Source: JAZQLP01 sp045629205 | GTDB taxonomy: Bacteria > Bacillota > Clostridia > Oscillospirales > UBA644 | Direction: 5' to 3' | Assembly: GCA_045629205.1 (NCBI GenBank) | Contig: JAZQQT010000118.1 | Span: forward strand, 1-36,070 | DNA length: 36,070 nucleotides | Shown: one piece after another, positions 25,700 through 32,700 of the stretch | Numbering within the stretch: the first letter of the stretch is position 1 | Layout of the letters: every line of letters begins with the position of its first letter | Program-made: the position numbers and the translations under genes | Notes under the pieces: model-generated | What the model was told of the DNA's origin: nothing | The model's database searches: none | Seen by the model: only the letters and a program-made list of their open reading frames with translations

Positions 25700-26692
25700 T
25701 CAAAACAAAGAATTATATTTTTTCAGTTCGTCAATCATATCAATGGCAATTCCGGCACCTACGGCAACGCATTCCAGGGGGAACGGAACAACCTCAGCCT
25801 TTACGCCTATTGAATTATAGATTATTTCATCCCATCCATGAATCAGAGAAGAACCGCCCACAAGAAGAATACCGCCTGAAATAATATCGGATGAAAGTTC
25901 AGGGTCAACATGTTCCATGGTATACTTGATGCCGTCGATAATGCTGTGAACAGACGGCATAATGGCATCGCGAATATCGTCGGATGAAACGGCAATATTC
26001 ACAGGCAACCCCTTTGCCAAATCGCGACCGCTTACAGAGAGAAATTCCATTGTGCTGTATTCCTCTATGTTTGCAAGTTTAATTTTGAGCATTTCCGCCG
26101 TAGGATCACCGATAAGCACATTATGATCTCGGCGAATCAGATTGATAATATCCCTGTCGAACTGATTTCCTGCCTGGGTAAGAGTGTTATATGCTACTAC
26201 TCCACCAAGAGAAATAACGGCAATCTCGGTGGTCCCGCCGCCTATATCGACTATCATTCTGCCGTGCGGCTCGAAAATATTCTGGTCAGCCCCGATGGCA
26301 GCCGCAATCGGTTCCTCTATAAGATGAACTCTTTTGGCGCGGGCAGCATAAGCGACATCTTCGACAGCACGTTTTTCAACTGCGGTCGCGCGGCTCGGAA
26401 TTGAAACCATAAGCCGGTTACCGCCGAACGAATCCGGTATTCTTCCGAAATAATCACGAAGCATATTCGCAGCTTTGTCGTAACTGTTTATAACACCGTC
26501 ATGAACGGTATAATCAACGGAAATAGTGCTCGGAGAACGCCCGAGCATTTTTTTTGCCTCATTTCCGACCGCAAGCGTTTTGTTATTCAATGTATCCGTT
26601 GCAATGATTGACGGTTCATTTACAAGCACGCCTTTATTCTTTTTATAAATAAGAGTATTGACAGTTCCTATGTCAACTCCGTAATCGTTCAT
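25700..26692 (-). CDS. mreB: rod shape-determining protein MreB
   Basis: 330 aa, actin fold: phosphate-1 motif DIGTVNT (7-13), VSIPS, IEEPIAAAIGA, phosphate-2 DIGGGTTE, and the adenosine motif ILLVGGSS. It forms membrane filaments that guide side-wall synthesis, which implies a rod or ovoid cell. AAAGG lies 8 nt before the ATG. It is the first gene of the minus-strand run, with its promoter at 26753-26781. Confidence 0.97.
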   Translation of the reverse strand: MNDYGVDIGTVNTLIYKKNKGVLVNEPSIIATDTLNNKTLAVGNEAKKMLGRSPSTISVDYTVHDGVINSYDKAANMLRDYFGRIPDSFGGNRLMVSIPSRATAVEKRAVEDVAYAARAKRVHLIEEPIAAAIGADQNIFEPHGRMIVDIGGGTTEIAVISLGGVVAYNTLTQAGNQFDRDIINLIRRDHNVLIGDPTAEMLKIKLANIEEYSTMEFLSVSGRDLAKGLPVNIAVSSDDIRDAIMPSVHSIIDGIKYTMEHVDPELSSDIISGGILLVGGSSLIHGWDEIIYNSIGVKAEVVPFPLECVAVGAGIAIDMIDELKKYNSLF

Positions 26693-26752
26693 GAATCAAA
26701 CCTTTCAAAAGATGAAATATATTTCTAATCATATTTATAGATATACATTTTA

Positions 26753-26781
26753 ATTATATCATTCTTTACGTAAAAAAGCAA
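26753..26781 (-). promoter_or_regulatory. promoter of the mre cluster
   Basis: TTGCTT (26776-26781) and TATAAT (26753-26758) on the minus strand, spacer 17 bp. The predicted start near 26746 leaves a 54-nt AT-rich leader before mreB. Confidence 0.7.
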
Positions 26782-26789
26782 GCATATAT

Positions 26790-26837
26790 AAAAAAATACA
26801 CAAATACGGATATAGAATAATAGATACCGTATTTGTG
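26790..26837 (-). terminator. second terminator-like hairpin after the secreted-protein gene
   Basis: An 11-bp perfect stem (26799-26809 with 26827-26837, CACAAATACGG) with a 17-nt loop, followed on the minus strand by a T-rich tract. It insulates mreB from the strongly expressed gene upstream. Confidence 0.55.
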
Positions 26838-26851
26838 CATTAGTTACAAAA

Positions 26852-26882
26852 TAAAAAATCGGTCTCTCCGAAGAGAGACCGA
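26852..26882 (-). terminator. strong terminator of the secreted-protein gene
   Basis: A 10-bp GC-rich stem (26859-26868 with 26873-26882) closed on the minus strand by a TTCG tetraloop and followed by TTTTTT. It is one of two terminators in tandem. Confidence 0.9.
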
Positions 26883-26901
26883 ACAAAAGATTATTTTCTA
26901 A

Positions 26902-27834
26902 TCAGTTATCAGAAGTCTGAACTTCCTGATAAACGATCTTTTCAACGATCTTTTCAACTTCAACGATTTTTTCTACTACAACAACATCGCTGATTTCGAA
27001 TTTTTCATCGATGAACTGAACATATTTAATCTCAGCTAATTCTTTTTCAGCAGCAGTTGCTTTATCAGAAATTTCTTCTGCTTTAAACTGAGCGATGAAT
27101 ACTGCAATTTCAGCAAGTTCTCTTCTCTGAGCGAGAATGTCTTCATAAGATTCAAAGCCGGAATAATCAGCTTCGTAGTTCTTTGCTCTGTAAGGAAGTG
27201 TGCCGAAATTCTTTTCGATTTCAAGTCCTCTGTTGAATTTTTCCATAAATTCATTATAGAGTTCTTCATTATATTCTTTACCAGCTGCTTTAGCTTTAGC
27301 TACTTCAGAATAAACGGTAAGGAAGGACTTGTTAACTTCGCCGGAAACTTTCCACATATCATCAAGAACGAATTCGTTTGCGATGATTTTTTCAACTTCA
27401 GCTGCAATAGCTTTTACTGCAACATCAAGTGCAGAGCCATCACCGTAATTAGCGACATGGAGAACTTCAGTGTCAAGATCACGAGCTACGGAGATAATCT
27501 GCCAAGCTTCGTTAATCTGAGCTACTTCAGTAGCATACTGATTAAGAACTTTTTTAAGATCAGCTACGATTGCGGGACCAACTTCTTCAGTAGTTGTGGT
27601 TTTTGTTTCACCGTTAGCGGTGGTTTCTGTGGTAGTCTTTGTTGTAACAACACCTGCATCGCCAAGGAATTCAACCATTTTTTCAGCGGTGTTAACCTGA
27701 CGCCAGTAATCCCAGAATGCAGATTCTGCATCCGTCTGATAATAAGCTGCAGATGTAGGAACAACAAAAACAAGTGTGAACATGGAAGCGATCAATGCTA
27801 TTGTTAAAATAGCAGATACGATTTTCTTGCTCAT
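26902..27834 (-). CDS. secreted protein of unknown function
   Basis: 310 aa. A signal peptide (about 1-29, cleavage after PTSA) is followed by a helical, acidic body with a Thr-rich stretch (TTKTTTETTANGETKTTTTEE, about 64-84). The C-terminus repeats valine-lysine-glutamate units (VEKIVEVEKIVEKIVYQEV). There is no sortase motif, lipobox or membrane tail. AGGAGG stands 11 nt before the ATG. Codon choice is narrow (GAA, GCT, GCA favoured). Together with a good promoter and double terminator, this suggests abundant expression. I recognise no family; a structural surface protein is one guess. It is monocistronic. Confidence 0.75.
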   Translation of the reverse strand: MSKKIVSAILTIALIASMFTLVFVVPTSAAYYQTDAESAFWDYWRQVNTAEKMVEFLGDAGVVTTKTTTETTANGETKTTTTEEVGPAIVADLKKVLNQYATEVAQINEAWQIISVARDLDTEVLHVANYGDGSALDVAVKAIAAEVEKIIANEFVLDDMWKVSGEVNKSFLTVYSEVAKAKAAGKEYNEELYNEFMEKFNRGLEIEKNFGTLPYRAKNYEADYSGFESYEDILAQRRELAEIAVFIAQFKAEEISDKATAAEKELAEIKYVQFIDEKFEISDVVVVEKIVEVEKIVEKIVYQEVQTSDN

Positions 27835-27927
27835 TGGTGTTTTTTCCTCCTAAAATTTGAAAAAAATATATTTTTTTCGTCAGACATAAGAACAAGGTAT
27901 AAACTTGCTCCTTGTCAAACTATGCGG

Positions 27928-27956
27928 ATTATAGCATATCGGGGTAAAAAATACAA
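27928..27956 (-). promoter_or_regulatory. promoter of the secreted-protein gene
   Basis: TTGTAT (27951-27956) and TATAAT (27928-27933) on the minus strand with a 17-bp spacer, giving a leader of about 87 nt. The leader can form a hairpin from two 6-bp arms, ACAAGG and CCTTGT, near 27891-27915. Confidence 0.7.
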
Positions 27957-27964
27957 GTGTTTTT

Positions 27965-27993
27965 TTGAAAGAGACAGGTGTTTTGTCTATAAT
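27965..27993 (+). promoter_or_regulatory. upstream promoter P1 of the dnaD-dnaC run
   Basis: TTGAAA (27965-27970), 17-bp spacer, TATAAT (27988-27993). Its -35 is only 8 bp from the -35 of the divergent secreted-protein promoter. Confidence 0.6.
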
Positions 27994-28003
27994 CACAAAA
28001 CAC
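27978..28003. promoter_or_regulatory. palindromic operator candidate over the P1 -10 box
   Basis: GTGTTTTGT (27978-27986) and ACAAAACAC (27995-28003) form a perfect 9-bp inverted repeat around an 8-bp centre that contains the TATAAT of P1. This is the classic position for a dimeric repressor. The regulator is not identified. Confidence 0.5.
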
Positions 28004-28066
28004 AGGTCTTTTCCAATTTAATTATTTATTAAAAATGCCGAATATTTTCTTGTTTCTTTATTATAC

Positions 28067-28095
28067 TTTACTTTTGGAGATATATTTTGTATAAT
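28067..28095 (+). promoter_or_regulatory. downstream promoter P2 of the dnaD-dnaC run
   Basis: TTTACT (28067-28072) and TATAAT (28090-28095) with a 17-bp spacer; RNA would start near 28102, about 31 nt before the dnaD start. Confidence 0.55.
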
Positions 28096-28132
28096 TTGTT
28101 TGATTTAATATTCATTATATATATGGTCGGAG

Positions 28133-29074
28133 GTGACGGTTACGGAAAATACGGTTATTTTTGAAGCAACGGAATCATTTGATTTACCGGCTGTTATTGT
28201 TGACAAATATCTTTCCGTCGAACCGGTCAACCTCAGGCTTATACTTTTTCTTTTCAGAAACAAAAACAAATCGTTTTCCGCAACTGAACTTTGCAAAGCG
28301 GTTTCGGCTTCCGAAGATGAACTTGATCTGGCGTTCGATTTCTGGGTCAGAGAAGGAATATTATTTGATCATAACGGGAGATACACTGCAGTTCGCCCGA
28401 AAGTTGCGGCGACCGATGTTATAAAATATTCCTCCGATACCGTTTCCAAAAGAATGAGCCAGGATTCCGGAATCGAATTTCTGGTAAAAAAAGCCGAGAA
28501 ATCTCTCGGAAGGCCATTAACGCCGGACGATATTTCAGCCGTTATCTCAATTACAGACTGGATCGGTCTTACGCCTGACGTTGCCGCACTGCTTATGGAC
28601 TATGCTTTTTCCACAGGGACCAAAAGCATGAAAAAAATCCTCTCGACAGCCGCAAAATGGGAAGAAAACGGAATCACCACTTTCGAACTCGCCGACGAAT
28701 TTGTTTCCAACATGAAGGAAATATCCAAAACCGAAAACAAAGTTGCTTCACTTCTGGGAATCCGCGGAAGAGCTCTTTCGAGTGATGAAAAAGAAAATTT
28801 TGTAAAATGGAAAACAGAATACGGATTCACGGATGAAATAATTCTGATCGCTTACGACAAAACGATCAACGGAGCAAAGGGTTACAATATCAAGTATATG
28901 AAAACGATACTTGATAACTGGCACGCAGCAGGTATAACCACCGCAGAACAGGCAAAAAACGACAAGGCGGATTCAAGCCAAAGCAAACAAACAAAAAAAA
29001 CGAAAATCAATTCAGATGCTGCCATTGAAACATCATGGGAAATCATCAAAGAGTTTTCAGACGGTAAGAAGTAG
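28133..29074 (+). CDS. DnaD-like replication initiation protein
   Basis: 313 aa. The N-terminal winged-helix-like part (LRLILFLFRNKNKSFSATELCKAV) is followed by two DnaD/DnaB_2-type helical repeats (about 115-190 and 200-270; the second has YGFTDEIILIAYDKTI and YNIKYMKTILDNWHAAG). The tail is Lys-rich. DnaD family proteins help load the replicative helicase. The only in-frame start is the GTG at 28133, which overlaps the GGAGG ribosome site itself; no in-frame ATG follows at a sensible distance. The dnaC/dnaI gene follows 8 nt later. Confidence 0.85.
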   Translation: MTVTENTVIFEATESFDLPAVIVDKYLSVEPVNLRLILFLFRNKNKSFSATELCKAVSASEDELDLAFDFWVREGILFDHNGRYTAVRPKVAATDVIKYSSDTVSKRMSQDSGIEFLVKKAEKSLGRPLTPDDISAVISITDWIGLTPDVAALLMDYAFSTGTKSMKKILSTAAKWEENGITTFELADEFVSNMKEISKTENKVASLLGIRGRALSSDEKENFVKWKTEYGFTDEIILIAYDKTINGAKGYNIKYMKTILDNWHAAGITTAEQAKNDKADSSQSKQTKKTKINSDAAIETSWEIIKEFSDGKK

Positions 29075-29082
29075 GAGAACAA

Positions 29083-30033
29083 ATGTTACTTAAAGACAGA
29101 TGTCACGCAAAAGCAATGGCAACGATTCAAAGTCATAAAGCAAACGCCATTAATGAATCCGCAATAAAAAGAGAAAGAATTTTTTCTTTGTGTCCCGAAG
29201 CAAAAAACCTTACCGAACAAATAGAAAGAACGATGAATGTTCTTTTTTATGATATTATAGATAATACCGATCATTTTGATGAATGCAGAAAAACTGTCTC
29301 AGAGCTGAGAGAAAGCAGAAAAATCGCGCTGAAAAAATACGGATTTGACGAATCGTCTTTGGAAATACAATACTTCTGCCCTATCTGCAAAGATACGGGA
29401 GCCATTGAAGACAGACTGTGCACATGCTACAAAAAAGCGCTGTCGGAGGAATATCTGAACGTCAGCAATATGGCAGGCAAAAAAATCGGATTCAAAGATT
29501 TCAACAGCAGCTATTATCCGAAAGATGACTTGGAACAAATCAATCAGTTTTTATCATTTTGCAAAGATTATGTTTCCAGATTTGACGAAATAAACAGTAA
29601 TCTTCTTCTTTACGGAACACCCGGATCGGGGAAAACGTTTTTATCATGCGCAATCGGCTGCGAACTTATCAACGCCGGAAAATTCGTGATTTATACACCG
29701 GTTCAGGATATGATCACGGCATATGAAAACGCGCGTTTTTCAAAAGATCCCGAGAACCCATCCGATACCGATATATACAACTACTGCGATCTGCTGATCA
29801 TCGACGATCTCGGAGCTGAATTTAAAACGCAGTTCGCGGAAAGTGTTATTTACAACATACTGAATAACAGAATCAATGCTAAAAAACCGTTTATTGTTTC
29901 AACAAATCTCACACACGGCGAAATAGAGGAAAGATATAACGAAAGAATAGCCTCAAGATTGAGTTATGAGGCTTTGAGTTTCGTATTTCCAAACGTTGAC
30001 ATCCGTCTCAAACGCCGGCAAAAACACGAATAA
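29083..30033 (+). CDS. dnaC: DnaC/DnaI-type helicase loader ATPase
   Basis: 316 aa. The N-terminal region ends in a zinc-like CPIC (99-102) and CTC (113-115) cluster. The AAA+ domain has Walker A GTPGSGKT (178-185), Walker B LLIIDDLG (Asp241, Asp242), sensor 1 VSTNL and an arginine-finger segment ERIASRL. It loads the replicative helicase on DNA, in keeping with the DnaD-like neighbour. AGGAGAAC lies before the ATG. IstB-type transposition helpers share the domain, but no transposase is near. Confidence 0.9.
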   Translation: MLLKDRCHAKAMATIQSHKANAINESAIKRERIFSLCPEAKNLTEQIERTMNVLFYDIIDNTDHFDECRKTVSELRESRKIALKKYGFDESSLEIQYFCPICKDTGAIEDRLCTCYKKALSEEYLNVSNMAGKKIGFKDFNSSYYPKDDLEQINQFLSFCKDYVSRFDEINSNLLLYGTPGSGKTFLSCAIGCELINAGKFVIYTPVQDMITAYENARFSKDPENPSDTDIYNYCDLLIIDDLGAEFKTQFAESVIYNILNNRINAKKPFIVSTNLTHGEIEERYNERIASRLSYEALSFVFPNVDIRLKRRQKHE

Positions 30034-30050
30034 TCAAGGTATTGAACAAT

Positions 30051-30374
30051 ATGGACTACACACAGTTACTATCCAATATCACAGAAAAAATCGCAAGCAT
30101 TAAAGATATTGCTTTCTCGGCAGGACGCAGGCTTTTCGCAATGCTGTCGGAAGCCGGTTCCGCGATATCGGAATCAGGGAAGAAATGGGTAAGAAAAGCT
30201 TCCGATGCGACAGATGATTTCAAAGCAAAAACAAAGGCATTAAAGGACACGTTAATTAATTTCTTATACGCAGCGGGAATCGCGCTGGCATTCTTTACGG
30301 CATTGGTGTTGTTTTTTTATACACTGTTTATGTCGTTCGGAAATACCACAAGAAAGAAAAATCGGAGAAAATAA
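30051..30374 (+). CDS. small single-pass membrane protein, unknown
   Basis: 107 aa: a helical amphipathic N-terminal two-thirds (SNITEKIASIKDIAFSAGRRL, then a KAKTKALKD coil), a membrane helix at about 70-92 and a basic tail TTRKKNRRK. The frame extends to a TTG at 30042; the ATG at 30051 suits the AAGG at 30036-30039 better. It lies between the helicase loader and the Hpt gene in the same run. No family is recognised. Confidence 0.6.
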   Translation: MDYTQLLSNITEKIASIKDIAFSAGRRLFAMLSEAGSAISESGKKWVRKASDATDDFKAKTKALKDTLINFLYAAGIALAFFTALVLFFYTLFMSFGNTTRKKNRRK

Positions 30375-30375
30375 T

Positions 30376-30729
30376 ATGACTGTTAAAGAATGTTACGAAA
30401 TGTTCGGCGGAGATTACAACGGTGTTCTGAGCCGTCTTATGAAAGACGAAAGGATTATTAAATATATTAAAATCTTTGCGGCTGGCGAAGAATTGAAGTT
30501 ATTTAAAAATAATCTTTCCGCAGAAAAGTATGAGGATGCATTCCGCAATATACACAACATAAAAGGAGTTTCGCTGAATCTCGGGCTTACGCCGCTTCAC
30601 AATGTCGCTGATATTCTTTGCGAAGCTTTACGCCCCGGGAAAAAACCCGACACAGACATTTCTCAAATGGTGACCGACGTTGAAACTGCATACGCAAAAA
30701 TAATCGAAGCCGTTTCTCTTCTCGGATAA
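30376..30729 (+). CDS. Hpt (histidine phosphotransfer) domain protein
   Basis: 117 aa, a stand-alone Hpt four-helix bundle. The motif IHNIKGVSLNLGL carries the phosphorylatable His60, Lys63 and Gly64. It relays phosphate between a hybrid kinase and a response regulator. The ribosome site CGGAGA lies inside the preceding gene's end. The next gene is a REC-HD-GYP regulator, a likely partner. No histidine kinase gene is in the window. Confidence 0.85.
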   Translation: MTVKECYEMFGGDYNGVLSRLMKDERIIKYIKIFAAGEELKLFKNNLSAEKYEDAFRNIHNIKGVSLNLGLTPLHNVADILCEALRPGKKPDTDISQMVTDVETAYAKIIEAVSLLG

Positions 30730-30778
30730 ACGAACAGATATTAATTTCTGTATAAAACCAATCGGAGGCGCTACTACG

Positions 30779-31864
30779 ATGAACAATAAGTCCAAGATTC
30801 TTATTGTTGATGATGTTTTCATAAACAGAGGCATACTTTCGGATATTCTTTCCGACGAATACGATATGATTGAGGCTGAAAACGGAGAAGAAGCTCTCGA
30901 AAAGATAAACAAATACGAAAACGAACTGGCAGTGGTTCTTCTTGACTTAATGATGCCGGTCAAAGACGGTTTTTATGTTCTCGAAAAATTAAAAGAACAG
31001 AAATTACTTGACAGACTTCCGGTGCTTGTAATAAGCGGAGAAACATCTATTGAAAGCGAAAACAGATGTCTTGATTTCGGAGTTGCCGATTTTATCCACA
31101 AGCCGTTCGATGAAACAATAGTCCGCAGACGAGTGATGAACATCATTGACCTTTATTCATATAAAAACACACTTGAAGACAAGGTTACAGAGCAGACAAA
31201 AATGCTTATCGAACAAAACCGCGAGTTGCAGATACAGGCCGAAACACTGGAAAAATACAACAAAACCATAGTTGATGTTCTCGGTACGGTCGTTGAATCA
31301 AGAAATCTGGAAAGCGGAGATCACGTTCAGAGAGTAAAAGGTTACACGAAAATACTTGCCGAACAGGTTATGAAAGATTATCCGGAATACAGACTTTCAG
31401 ATGATGTTATCAACATTATCGTTCCCGCAAGCGCACTGCATGATGTCGGCAAAATCGCAATTTCCGACAATATACTGCTGAAGCCCGGCAGGCTCACACC
31501 CGAAGAATTCAATGAGATGAAGCTTCACACAATAAGAGGCTGTAAAATCATAGAATCGATAAAAGATGCGTGGAGCGATGAATACAAAAAAATCAGTTAC
31601 GAAATATGCCGTTTTCATCATGAAAAATATGACGGAAACGGATACCCGGACAAGCTTTCGGGTGACGATATTCCGATTCACGCACAGATAGTTTCGATTG
31701 CCGATGTTTACGATGCGCTTACCAGTAAAAGATGTTACAAAGAGCAATACGAAAAGAATACGGCATACAGTATGATTATTGAAGGACAGTGCGGTGTTTT
31801 CAATCCGAAGCTGATCAATTGTCTGAAAAAAATCAAAAAGGATTATGAAGCATTCACCGGCTGA
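30779..31864 (+). CDS. response regulator with HD-GYP output (REC-HD-GYP)
   Basis: 361 aa. The receiver domain (1-120) has Asp11/Asp12, phosphoacceptor Asp56 (LLDLMMP), Ser86 and Lys108. A coiled linker (125-165) leads to the HD-GYP domain, with His221-Asp222 in ALHDVGK, RFHHEKYDGN and Gly288-Tyr-Pro290. It should hydrolyse cyclic-di-GMP when phosphorylated, as in RpfG. CGGAGG is 10 nt before the ATG. It follows an Hpt gene and ends at a strong terminator. It is the second HD-GYP protein in the window. Confidence 0.92.
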   Translation: MNNKSKILIVDDVFINRGILSDILSDEYDMIEAENGEEALEKINKYENELAVVLLDLMMPVKDGFYVLEKLKEQKLLDRLPVLVISGETSIESENRCLDFGVADFIHKPFDETIVRRRVMNIIDLYSYKNTLEDKVTEQTKMLIEQNRELQIQAETLEKYNKTIVDVLGTVVESRNLESGDHVQRVKGYTKILAEQVMKDYPEYRLSDDVINIIVPASALHDVGKIAISDNILLKPGRLTPEEFNEMKLHTIRGCKIIESIKDAWSDEYKKISYEICRFHHEKYDGNGYPDKLSGDDIPIHAQIVSIADVYDALTSKRCYKEQYEKNTAYSMIIEGQCGVFNPKLINCLKKIKKDYEAFTG

Positions 31865-31893
31865 ATCATTTAAAACACATATCAAAAAAACAC

Positions 31894-31931
31894 AACACCG
31901 TGAACTGTAATTCAGCAGTTCACGGTGTTTT
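31894..31931. terminator. bidirectional terminator
   Basis: A 14-bp perfect stem (31894-31907 with 31916-31929) with an 8-nt loop; rightward it runs into TTTTATA, leftward into a T-rich tract. It separates the convergent REC-HD-GYP and folT genes. Confidence 0.88.
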
Positions 31932-31951
31932 ATATATACCAAATCAAAAAT

Positions 31952-32533
31952 TCATTCTGTTTTTACGGACTGTCTGTTATTTATCAAGGGCAACACCTTG
32001 ATGACAAGTATCCATATTATTACAGCATTAAGAGGAAATGCTATCAATGCAGAAAACGCAAGACGAGGAAGAGCATAAACCCAATATGTCAGATGCGGAA
32101 CAAAAACAAGCCTGATCCAATAGGAGTTATGCAAAGACGCAAGACAAATCAGAACAAGAGTAAACGGAAACAGAACGTAAAACTTTTTATATCGTTCTCT
32201 TACAATAAGGCGAAGGAGTCCGGGTAACACACCCACCAACAGATTTGTGACAGTAAGCCCGATAATGGGCGCTCCCTCTCCGGAAATAAGACAGCCGATC
32301 AAATCGGACCCGAGACCGACGATACCGCCCCAAAGAGGACCGAAAACGTATCCGGCAAACATTATGACCGCATAGCTGAAATTAATTTCCTGCGATTTGA
32401 CACCGAACATCGGGACAGAAAACTGCAGCAACGTTTTGAGAACAATTGCCATTGCCATAAGCAGTGCACAGGCGACAATCGTGTAGGTTCGGGATTTATT
32501 CTCAAATCCCGCAAGAATCGGATTTTTTTTCAT
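31952..32533 (-). CDS. folT: ECF transporter S component, folate type
   Basis: 193 aa with six hydrophobic helices and the ECF S-component traits: AMAIVLKTLLQF near the start, EINFSYAVIMFAGYVFGPLWGGIVGLGSDLIG, and LTVTNLLVGVLPGLL. It binds a vitamin in the membrane and works with a shared energising module encoded elsewhere. The folate assignment rests mainly on the THF riboswitch directly upstream (32583-32691), plus similarity to FolT-type S components. AAGAGG precedes the ATG behind a TTCCC/GGGAA hairpin. Confidence 0.88.
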   Translation of the reverse strand: MKKNPILAGFENKSRTYTIVACALLMAMAIVLKTLLQFSVPMFGVKSQEINFSYAVIMFAGYVFGPLWGGIVGLGSDLIGCLISGEGAPIIGLTVTNLLVGVLPGLLRLIVRERYKKFYVLFPFTLVLICLASLHNSYWIRLVFVPHLTYWVYALPRLAFSALIAFPLNAVIIWILVIKVLPLINNRQSVKTE

Positions 32534-32582
32534 GGAAAACCTCTTTCTTCCCTAAAGGGAATCAGAGCTCCGAAGTATAAAA

Positions 32583-32691
32583 CAGCGGATGCGGAACCGT
32601 ATCGCAGATCAGATCTTTCGTCTTCGGGCAACATCCCATCCCGAAGCACTGGCGCAATAAAAAATTACGCATACGCACGGAACCTACTCTG
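32583..32691 (-). promoter_or_regulatory. tetrahydrofolate (THF) riboswitch
   Basis: On the minus strand the conserved THF blocks occur in order: AGAGUAG at the 5' end (near 32690), GGGAUGUUGCC in the middle with flanking complementary arms (CUUCGGG and CCCGAAG), and GCAUCCGCUG at the 3' end (32583 onward). No terminator follows; instead a small TTCCC/GGGAA hairpin stands before the folT ribosome site, so control is probably translational, with THF lowering folT expression. Confidence 0.85.
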
Positions 32692-32700
32692 AAAAAATTA

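Noticed and set aside
28035..28094. 19-codon ORF in the dnaD leader
   Set aside because: No ribosome binding site; hydrophobic chance frame in AT-rich DNA overlapping promoter P2.
29083..30033. IstB transposition helper reading of the helicase loader
   Set aside because: There is no istA-like transposase or terminal repeats, and the DnaD-like neighbour favours a replication loader.
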